Below, piece after piece: positions 6,159 through 11,456 of a stretch of DNA of 11,456 bases. The first letter of the stretch is position 1, and each line of letters begins with the position of its first letter. This DNA comes from JAXDLK01 sp034666665 (lineage in GTDB: Bacteria > Desulfobacterota > Binatia > JACPRU01). A program made the translations under genes and the position numbers. The notes beneath the pieces are model-generated. The model did no database searches. It was not told where the DNA came from and saw only the letters and a list, made by a program, of their open reading frames with translations. The DNA is taken from NCBI GenBank assembly GCA_034666665.1, contig JAXDLK010000140.1, forward strand, positions 1 to 11,456, read 5' to 3'.

Positions 6159-7187
6159 TCAATCCTTTCGCAGCTCGGACGCGCCTTGGGCGGACCGCGC
6201 GGCTCCGCCCTCCTCGGCGCCGAGCGACTTCACGTAGGCGATCAGCTGGATCAGCTGCTCCTCGGTCACCTGTCCCTGAAACGTCGGCATGATCGGCGGA
6301 TAGCCGGCGACGATCTTCGCCTGCGGGTTCAGGATCGACTCGCGGAGATAACCCTCGTCCGCCACGGCCGACGCGCCCCCCTCGAGCGACACGGGCTTCC
6401 CGTACGCGCCGGCGAGGCGCGGACCGCGGGGGCTGTCCGTCAGGTGGCAGGCGGCACAGCCGAAGCTCTTGAAGAGCCCCTCTCCCGCCGATGCCAGCGT
6501 CTGCCCGCCGCTCGGAGCGCCCTCGAGCCAGGCCTGATAGGCATCGGGATGCATCACGACGATCTGTCCGATCATCCCGGAATGCAGCGTGCCGCAGTAC
6601 TCGGCGCAGTAGAGAGGATAGGTCCCGGGGCGCGTCGCCTGGAACCACGCCGTCGTGTAGCGTCCCGGCAGCACGTCCATCTTCACGCGGAAGGCCGGCA
6701 TGAAGAAGCTGTGAATCACGTCCTCCGACGACATCGTCAGGCGCACCGGGCGTCCCACGGGAACGTGCAGCTGGTTGATCTCGCGCTGCCCCTCGGGGTG
6801 CTGCACCTTCCACATCCACTGCTTGCCGACGACGAACACCTCCATCGCGTCCGCCGGAGGACGGGAGATCAGGAAGAAGAGGCGATTGCTCCAGAAGAAG
6901 ATCCCGAGCACGATCACCAGCGGGATCACGGTCCAGGCGATCTCGAGCGCGAGCGCCGGGCCGTGGGCGCCATGCTCGGGGTCCTGACCGCCGCGGACGA
7001 CCCCATGCTCATCCGCGATCGCGTGCTCCGGGCGGCGGCGGAACTTGACGGCGAAGTAGATCAGCAGCCCGGCGATCAGGATCGAGAAGAACGCGCTCAG
7101 CGCGACCAGGAAGAAGTAGAGATTGTCGACCGCCGGCGCGAGGGTGGACGCCTGATCGGGGATGAACCGAAAGAGGCGCTCAGGCAT
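6159..7187 (-). CDS. coxB: Cytochrome c oxidase subunit II with fused cytochrome c domain (caa3)
   Basis: A 342-residue subunit that accepts electrons and delivers them to heme a. Two membrane helices (about 23-47 and 82-107) form the hairpin, followed by a periplasmic cupredoxin domain. The CuA site is complete: H159, C194, E196, C198, H202 and M205 (DVIHS, then YCAEYCGTLHSGM). A mono-heme cytochrome c domain is fused at the C-terminus, with CAACH at 244-248 and the likely axial M300 in YPPIMPTFQG, so this is a caa3 oxidase. No cleavable signal peptide is evident at the N-terminus. ATG at 7187 overlaps the SCO stop by eight bases. The preceding ACIII genes imply that the fused heme receives electrons from ActE. 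Confidence 0.96.
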   Translation of the reverse strand: MPERLFRFIPDQASTLAPAVDNLYFFLVALSAFFSILIAGLLIYFAVKFRRRPEHAIADEHGVVRGGQDPEHGAHGPALALEIAWTVIPLVIVLGIFFWSNRLFFLISRPPADAMEVFVVGKQWMWKVQHPEGQREINQLHVPVGRPVRLTMSSEDVIHSFFMPAFRVKMDVLPGRYTTAWFQATRPGTYPLYCAEYCGTLHSGMIGQIVVMHPDAYQAWLEGAPSGGQTLASAGEGLFKSFGCAACHLTDSPRGPRLAGAYGKPVSLEGGASAVADEGYLRESILNPQAKIVAGYPPIMPTFQGQVTEEQLIQLIAYVKSLGAEEGGAARSAQGASELRKD

Positions 7188-7983
7188 GGCGCTCGTTCTC
7201 CCGCCGCCGCAGCACGGCGACGAACGCGACGAGGCCGACCACGGTCAGGACGCCGCCCATGCGCACCAGGCCGAGAGCCACGCTGCTGTAACGCCCCGTC
7301 GACGGGTCGTAGTGGAAGCAGAAGAGCAGCAGCTGGTCGGCGATCGAACCGATCTTCCCCTGCGACGCCTCGACGAGACCGAGGCGCAGGTCTCGCGCGG
7401 AGTACTCGATGCCGTAGAAGTAGCGCGAGATCCGTCCCTGCGGCGTCACCACGAGGATCGCGGCGGCATGCGCGAACTGGTTCCGCGAAGGGTCGTGCAC
7501 GCTGCGGAACCCGACCGCCTCGGTCAGCCCGCGGATCGAGTCGGCCCCGCCGGTGAGGAAGCGCCAGGAGAAGTCCCCGCCGCGGCCGTTGTAGTGGCCG
7601 CGGTACTCCTCACGCTTCGCCGCGGCCGCCGCCGCGTCGTCCTCGGGATCGAAGCTCACGGTCACCACGTCGTAGTCGCGACCGAGCTCGAGCGGCAGCG
7701 CGTTCATCGCCCGCACCGTCCCGTTCAACACCATCGGGCAGAGCATCGGACAGCGGTAGTACGCGAGCGTCAGCACCACGGGCCGGCCGTGGAAGAGATC
7801 GCCGAGCCGTATCGACGTTCCGCTCTCGTCGCGAAAGCGGAGATCGAGCGGCAGCGGCTGGTCGAGGCGCTGCTCGAAGTTCACCTGCTGGAGGATCGGC
7901 GGCCGCGCCGTCGCGGGAATCGCTCCGGGATCGCCGAGCGTCGACGTCGCTGCCGCGAGCAGCATGGTGGCGAGCGCGGTCAC
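7180..7983 (-). CDS. SCO1/SenC copper chaperone for CuA assembly
   Basis: A 267-residue periplasm-facing protein with a thioredoxin-like fold. It carries the SCO copper motif C78-x3-C82 in YYRCPMLCPMVLNG and the distal histidine in NQFAHAAAIL. SCO proteins deliver copper to, or reduce, the CuA site of subunit II, which fits the position directly before coxB. An N-terminal signal segment (about 1-18) is followed by PPILQQVNFEQRLDQPLPLDL, the usual entry to the fold. A C-terminal helix (about 235-260, GLVRMGGVLTVVGLVAFVAVL) probably anchors it from that end. I chose GTG at 7983 because AAGGAGG lies just ahead and its GTGA overlaps the upstream stop by four bases; GTG at 7986 is too close to the ribosome binding site. 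Confidence 0.9.
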   Translation of the reverse strand: MTALATMLLAAATSTLGDPGAIPATARPPILQQVNFEQRLDQPLPLDLRFRDESGTSIRLGDLFHGRPVVLTLAYYRCPMLCPMVLNGTVRAMNALPLELGRDYDVVTVSFDPEDDAAAAAAKREEYRGHYNGRGGDFSWRFLTGGADSIRGLTEAVGFRSVHDPSRNQFAHAAAILVVTPQGRISRYFYGIEYSARDLRLGLVEASQGKIGSIADQLLLFCFHYDPSTGRYSSVALGLVRMGGVLTVVGLVAFVAVLRRRENERHA

Positions 7984-8453
7984 CACGCCTCCTTCGGCGG
8001 CACCGTACCGCCGGCGCGCGCGCCGCCTTGCACCGCGCCGCGCGCGGGCAGGCCGCGCTCGGCGAGCAGCTCCATCGCCCGCTCGATCGGGATGCGAACG
8101 ATCTCCGCCTTGGGGTCGATCCAGCCGTACTCCTGGAGCGTCCGGTCTTCCTGCTCGCGCATGTCGTGCAGGTCCTGGCGCGGGCTCGTCTGCAGCCGCG
8201 GCGGCGGCGGCAATTCGCGCTTGCGCGCCTCCGGGATCTCCGAGATCGGAACGTCGCGTCGGGCGCTCTCGGCGGCAAACGCGTCGAACATCCAGACGCA
8301 GACGGCGAGCGTCGCGGCGGCGGCGGCGGCGAGAGCCACGCCCGCGAGCACGATCCTGCCGATGCTCGCATCCCGCCGCTCCCAGCCGGCGTCCGGACGC
8401 GGCTCGTCGGCGTAGCCGGCGTCGGCCGGGGGCCTATCCGCGTGCGATTCCAT
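7980..8453 (-). CDS. Unnamed single-pass membrane protein in the ACIII-caa3 operon (orf157)
   Basis: A 157-residue protein with a polar N-terminus (1-30, rich in Asp, Pro and Arg), one membrane helix (about 33-57) and a periplasmic domain. That domain starts with a proline-rich linker (PPPPRLQTSPRQDL, 82-95) and continues with EQEDRTLQEYGWIDPKAEIVRIPIERAMELLAERGLP (given here as positions 100-136; key residues Y109-G110-W111, R120-I121-P122-I123 and A126-M127). The pattern LQ..P..DL...R..E...L..YGW.D...G.VRIPI..AM.LLA..GLP is, to my memory, recurrent in cox/ACIII neighbourhoods, without an assigned function. It occupies the slot after actF where Rhodothermus has actG, but I cannot show homology. 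The start (ATG 8453) lies 20 bases inside actF, and the end overlaps SCO by four. An accessory subunit or an oxidase assembly factor is the likeliest role. Confidence 0.8.
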   Translation of the reverse strand: MESHADRPPADAGYADEPRPDAGWERRDASIGRIVLAGVALAAAAAATLAVCVWMFDAFAAESARRDVPISEIPEARKRELPPPPRLQTSPRQDLHDMREQEDRTLQEYGWIDPKAEIVRIPIERAMELLAERGLPARGAVQGGARAGGTVPPKEAW

Positions 8454-9618
8454 GACCGAGCGACTCCGGGAGATAAGGATCGTTCAGCGGCAACAGCGGG
8501 CGCTCCGCGACCTTTCCGAGAAAGGCCGCGAGCCAGAGACCGCCGAGGCCGACCGGCAGCAGGACGTCCATCCAGTGGAGAAAGAACCCGTGCTCGTGGA
8601 AGTTCGGCGCCACCGTCCAGAAGAGATCCACGAAGCGCATGACGAACACCACGAGCGCGACCGCGGCGAGCGACGTCGCGCGGCGCTTCACGTCCTTCGA
8701 GAGCAGCGCCAGGAACGGCAGCGCGAAGTGGAAGACGATGATCGCGAGCCCGAGCCACTGCCACCCGCCGTGCGAGCGGCGGATGTACCACGGGATCTCC
8801 TCGGCGAGGTTCCCCGCCCAGATGATCAGGTACTGGGAGAACGCGAGGTACGTCCACACCATGACGAAGGCAAGCAGCAGCCCGCCCAGGTCCTGGAAGA
8901 TGTCCTTGCGAAGCACCGCGGCGAGCGGCGGGCGGTCGGACAGCGCCACCAGCGCGAGAATCGCGAAGCAGAAGGCGTTCAGCGCCTGGTTCGCGATCCA
9001 CAGCATGCCGAAGATCGTCGAGAACCAGTGCGGGTCGAGCGACATCACCCAGTCGATCGCGGCGAAGCTGATCGTCAGCCCGTAGACGACGATCCCGGCA
9101 CCCGAGAGCACCTGCATGCGCCGGGAGAGCCCGACGTCCCCGGTTCGATCTTGCTCGAGCGACCAGCGATTCAGCGTGAGCGCGATCGCGTTCCACGCGA
9201 CGAAGTAGAGGACGGCCCGGGCGACGAAGAACGGCACGTTCAGATAGGGGCTCTTGTACTCGAGCACCGGATCCCCGGCGACCGCATCCGGCCGGGCCCA
9301 GAGATAGATCCGCGAGATGCCGATCACGATCGGCAAGAACCAGAGCGCCATCATCGGCAGCGTCCGCGTCGCCGCCTCGAGGATGCGGCGAATCACCAGC
9401 CCCCACGCGCCTCCGGACTGATGGTGGAGCATCATCACCGGCAAGCAGCCGAGCGCGATCCCGAGCCAGAAGAGGTAGGCGAGAAGATAGGAGCGGAAGA
9501 ACTGATCGAGGTTCAGGATCGCGCCGAGCGCGCAGACGCCGACCAGAGCGAACCCGGTCCAGCGCGCGCGCTGCCGGACCTGCTCGAGGTCGAGCGCCAG
9601 GGCGACGTCGCCGTTCAC
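8434..9618 (-). CDS. actF: Alternative complex III subunit ActF (NrfD-like membrane subunit)
   Basis: A 394-residue integral membrane protein with about ten helices, the second NrfD/PsrC-like subunit of the quinol:cytochrome c/oxygen oxidoreductase ACIII. Helices are visible around RWTGFALVGVCALGAIL, FRSYLLAYLFWLGIALGCLPVMML, TLPMMALWFLPIVIGI, FVARAVLYFVAWNAIAL and IVVYGLTISFAAIDWVMSLDPHWFSTIFGM (given as short landmarks), the last being a strong family signature. SQYLIIWAGNLAEEIPWY and the HGFFLHWMDVLLPVGLGGLWL end are also typical. The start is GTG at 9618 with GGAG eight bases ahead; its GTGA overlaps the actE stop by four bases. ActC and ActF form the membrane pair thought to handle quinol oxidation and possibly proton translocation. 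Confidence 0.92.
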   Translation of the reverse strand: MNGDVALALDLEQVRQRARWTGFALVGVCALGAILNLDQFFRSYLLAYLFWLGIALGCLPVMMLHHQSGGAWGLVIRRILEAATRTLPMMALWFLPIVIGISRIYLWARPDAVAGDPVLEYKSPYLNVPFFVARAVLYFVAWNAIALTLNRWSLEQDRTGDVGLSRRMQVLSGAGIVVYGLTISFAAIDWVMSLDPHWFSTIFGMLWIANQALNAFCFAILALVALSDRPPLAAVLRKDIFQDLGGLLLAFVMVWTYLAFSQYLIIWAGNLAEEIPWYIRRSHGGWQWLGLAIIVFHFALPFLALLSKDVKRRATSLAAVALVVFVMRFVDLFWTVAPNFHEHGFFLHWMDVLLPVGLGGLWLAAFLGKVAERPLLPLNDPYLPESLGHGIARG

Positions 9619-10202
9619 GGTTTCGCTCCGGCGAGCCGCGCGCGCTCTTCCGGCGGGGCGTCGCCGGGACGTGCGTTCTCGGCGAGCTGCAGCGCCCGCA
9701 CGTAGGCGACGATCGCCCAGCGGTCTCGCGCCGCGATCTCGGCCGCGTAATCCTGCATCACGCCGAAGCCGTTGGTGATCACGTCGAAGAAGTGACCGAC
9801 CGGCGCACCGCGCAGCCGATCCGTGTGAAACGACGGCGGCCGGCGGAAGCCGCGGCGAACGACCATGCCCTCCCCGCTGCCGGTCCGGTCGTGACAGGGC
9901 GTGCAATACACGTCGAAGCGGCTGCGGCCGCGCTCGAGGACGGCGCGGTCGACGGGAAAGGGCAGCTCGGTCGCGGGATGATCGCCGACCTTGCCGGTGT
10001 ACAGCAGCGGGTCGTCGCGGAGCGCGCCGAGCGGCACCGTGCCCTCGACGCGCGGCCGCGCCGAGCGCCCATCGGCGAAGAACGTCGACGCCGCGAGCGG
10101 CTTGTACTTCGGCTGATCGTGCATGTCCTGGCGGCACGCGGCGAGCGCCAGGATACATCCGAGCAACGCGCGGCAAGCTGCGGGGCCGGTTTGCCCCCTC
10201 AC
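9615..10202 (-). CDS. actE: Alternative complex III subunit ActE, lipoprotein mono-heme cytochrome c
   Basis: A 195-residue periplasmic cytochrome c anchored by lipid. The N-terminal signal RALLGCILALAAC ends in a lipobox with C23 as the probable acylated residue. One c-type heme site lies at 100-104 (CTPCH), preceded by the ACIII landmarks DMHDQPKYKPL and ADGRSARPRVEGTVPLG, and followed by a probable axial Met in NGFGVMQDYA (M149). It should carry electrons from ActB/ActA towards the CoxB cytochrome c domain. The start is uncertain: GTG at 10202 gives a normal signal length and has GGGAGAGGG ahead, but both lie in a repeat element. An in-frame ATG at 10301 would add 33 residues translated from that repeat (including SPGERVRVRG), which I consider spurious. 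The stop overlaps actF by four bases. Confidence 0.88.
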   Translation of the reverse strand: MRGQTGPAACRALLGCILALAACRQDMHDQPKYKPLAASTFFADGRSARPRVEGTVPLGALRDDPLLYTGKVGDHPATELPFPVDRAVLERGRSRFDVYCTPCHDRTGSGEGMVVRRGFRRPPSFHTDRLRGAPVGHFFDVITNGFGVMQDYAAEIAARDRWAIVAYVRALQLAENARPGDAPPEERARLAGAKP

Positions 10203-10291
10203 CCTGACCCTCTCCCCCGGGGACGGGGGAGAGGGGAAAAGAGAGAACGAGGCGTGCTCCCATTCTTCACCTCTCCCTTCGAGGGAGAGGT
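10190..10291. repeat. Inverted-repeat (REP-like) element in the actD-actE gap
   Basis: Two strong hairpins with related arms. The first pairs CCCTCTCCCCC (10208-10218) with GGGGGAGAGGG (10225-10235). The second pairs ACCTCTCCCT (10269-10278) with AGGGAGAGGT (10282-10291) around a TCG loop. Both share a CCTCTCCC/GGGAGAGG core, and the left flank CCCCCTCACCCTGACCC (10194-10210) matches a repeat type widely scattered in GC-rich proteobacterial genomes. The element fills most of the only sizeable gap in the operon (10203-10339) and overlaps the likely actE start. It may influence mRNA stability or relative expression of genes on its two sides. Confidence 0.75.
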
Positions 10292-10339
10292 CGGCGCGCA
10301 TGCGCCGGGTGTGGGTACCGAATGGCGCCGGCCACTCCA

Positions 10340-10879
10340 CTAGTGGTCGACCTCCTCGATCGACCGCGGCGAGAAGCGCTCGAGGAAGCGCCGCGTGGTC
10401 TCCCGGTCGAACTTCGGATCGATCGCCTCGATCGCCAGGAAGAAGCGGTTCCGGGTGGCGAGCGCGAACCGGGGCACGTTGAACACCGGGTGGTACGGCA
10501 TCGGCAAACCGTTCAAGGCGAGCATGCCGAGCACCGCGGTGAGCGCCGCGAACAGAACCGTCAGCTCGAACGTCACCGGCACGAACGCGGGCAGGCTCAA
10601 GAACGGCCGCCCGCCGACGTTCAGCGGATAGGCGACGGCGGACACCCAGCACTGAAGCGCGATCCCGGTGATACAGCCGAGGATGCCGCCGATCAGCACC
10701 AGCGCCGGCAGCCGGTTCCGGTGAAAGCCGATCGCCTCCGCGACCTCCTCGATCGGATACGGCGTGTACGCCTCCATCCGACGGTACCCCTCGCGATACG
10801 CGCCGCGGGACGCTTCGAGCAGCTCCTGCGGCCCCTCGAACTCGGCGAGCAGACCGTAGATCGGCGGCCGCTTCGTCAC
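10340..10879 (-). CDS. actD: Alternative complex III subunit ActD (DUF3341)
   Basis: A 179-residue membrane subunit of ACIII. The N-terminal soluble part opens with PPIYGLLAEFEGPQELLEA (5-23) and carries the MEAYTPYPIEEV motif (35-46), both hallmarks of DUF3341. Two membrane helices follow (about 57-82 and 99-122) with a WVSAVAYPLNVGGRPFLS loop between, and the C-terminal part has NGLPMPYHPVFN and the FFLAIEAIDPKFD segment. ActD holds no cofactor and links the membrane subunits. The start is GTG at 10879, with GGAGGAG about eight bases ahead, and its GTGA overlaps the actC stop by four bases. After its stop the operon is interrupted by a 137-base gap with an inverted-repeat element. Confidence 0.93.
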   Translation of the reverse strand: MTKRPPIYGLLAEFEGPQELLEASRGAYREGYRRMEAYTPYPIEEVAEAIGFHRNRLPALVLIGGILGCITGIALQCWVSAVAYPLNVGGRPFLSLPAFVPVTFELTVLFAALTAVLGMLALNGLPMPYHPVFNVPRFALATRNRFFLAIEAIDPKFDRETTRRFLERFSPRSIEEVDH

Positions 10880-11456
10880 GCGTGCTCCTCCTCGATCTCG
10901 GCCTCCGGCAGCATCGTGCGGAGCTCGAAGATCGAGATCACGGGCAGCACGCGGATGAAGAGGAAGAGGAGCGAGAGGAAGAGCCCGATCGTTCCGGCGA
11001 ACGTCGCCCAGTCCCAGACGGTCGGGTAGTACATCCCCCATGCCGACGGCATGTAGTCGCGGTGGAGGCTCGTCACCACGATGATGAAGCGCTCGAGCCA
11101 CATGCCGATCGAGACGATCACGGCGACGGTGAACTGCACGAACACGTTCGATCGCGCCCACGAGAACCAGAAGATTTGCGGCGCGGCGCCGTTGCAGAAG
11201 AGGAGCACCCAGTAGAGCGGCGCGTAGGGACCCGTCATCCGGTTCTGGATCATGTAGCGCTCGTACTCGTTCGCGCTGTACCAGCCGAAGAAGATCTCCA
11301 TCAGGTACCCGTAGAAGACGATCATCCCCGTCGCGAGCAGCACCTTCGACATGTTCTGCAGGTGCCGCATGGTGATGAAGTCCTCGAGCCGATAGGCGAC
11401 GCGGAGCGGGATCGCGATCAGCATCACCATCGCGAAGCCGGCGTAGATCGCGCCGG
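10876..11456 (-). CDS. actC: Alternative complex III subunit ActC (NrfD-like), C-terminal part
   Basis: The reading frame runs off the right edge of the window, so only the last roughly 193 residues are visible; a full ActC has about 450-480. The fragment has about five membrane helices and clear family landmarks: AIPLRVAYRLEDFITMRHLQNM, GYLMEIFFGWYSANEYER, the loop with RMTGPYAPLYWVLLFCNGAAPQIFW, IGMWLERFIIVVTSLHRDYMPSAWG and a final helix before an acidic tail (PEAEIEEEHA). ActC is the NrfD/PsrC-like subunit expected to contain the quinol site facing the iron-sulfur subunit ActB. Upstream genes actA and actB should lie just beyond the edge. The stop at 10876-10878 overlaps actD by four bases. 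Confidence 0.93.
   Translation of the reverse strand, partial: GAIYAGFAMVMLIAIPLRVAYRLEDFITMRHLQNMSKVLLATGMIVFYGYLMEIFFGWYSANEYERYMIQNRMTGPYAPLYWVLLFCNGAAPQIFWFSWARSNVFVQFTVAVIVSIGMWLERFIIVVTSLHRDYMPSAWGMYYPTVWDWATFAGTIGLFLSLLFLFIRVLPVISIFELRTMLPEAEIEEEHA

Noticed and set aside
4528..6237. 569-codon plus-strand frame opposite coxA
   Set aside because: Composition is almost only charged residues (Arg, Asp, Glu, His), typical of antisense to a membrane-protein gene; the coxA motifs on the other strand are complete.
8452..9705. 417-codon plus-strand frame opposite actF
   Set aside because: Same antisense artefact; ActF is intact on the minus strand.
10203..10301. N-terminal extension of ActE from ATG 10301
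   Set aside because: It would be translated from the inverted-repeat element and would bury the lipoprotein signal behind about 33 extra residues.
1..11456. tRNA or rRNA genes, integrase or transposase genes
   Set aside because: I saw no tRNA-like arms, no rRNA sequence and no transposase or integrase motifs on either strand, although the decayed stumps suggest past rearrangement.

Overview
The window is GC-rich DNA from what looks like an aerobic Gram-negative bacterium. An lpxA gene implies an outer membrane with lipid A. Alternative complex III, a caa3 oxidase and a possible F420-type oxidoreductase remnant fit lineages such as Myxococcota, Binatota or Methylomirabilota/Rokubacteria. That placement is inference, because no marker gene decides it.

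Right three quarters (2498-11456): one tightly packed minus-strand gene train. In transcription order it holds the end of actC (cut by the window edge), actD, actE, actF, an unnamed single-pass membrane protein (orf157), a SCO copper chaperone, coxB (CuA plus cytochrome c), coxA (A2-type catalytic subunit), coxC, coxD, yacG and lpxA. Genes overlap or lie within about 20 bases of each other. The exception is actD-actE, where 137 bases hold an inverted-repeat element that has apparently supplied the actE translation start. Together these genes encode a quinol-to-oxygen respiratory module: ACIII oxidises quinol and passes electrons through heme c of ActE to the cytochrome c domain and CuA of CoxB, then to heme a and heme a3/CuB in CoxA. 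SCO loads copper. YacG and LpxA are housekeeping proteins attached to the tail.

Middle (1814-2497): no intact gene. It carries what look like the 3' remnants of two genes facing each other: a receiver-like fragment on minus and the C-terminus of an F420-dependent luciferase-like oxidoreductase on plus, the latter followed by a strong hairpin. Three copies of a short repeat lie directly in front of an intact FixJ-type response regulator on minus.

Left part (1-1813): the FixJ-like regulator (minus), a conserved-looking hypothetical protein (minus), and a small plus-strand gene whose product ends in 21 consecutive acidic residues. The last two genes converge on a shared hairpin. Left of them is a gene-poor stretch with the broken N-terminus of a histidine phosphatase.

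The respiratory operon is a known type of system. The least understood items are orf157, the acidic-tail protein, the repeat-derived actE start and the repeat array at the regulator start codon.
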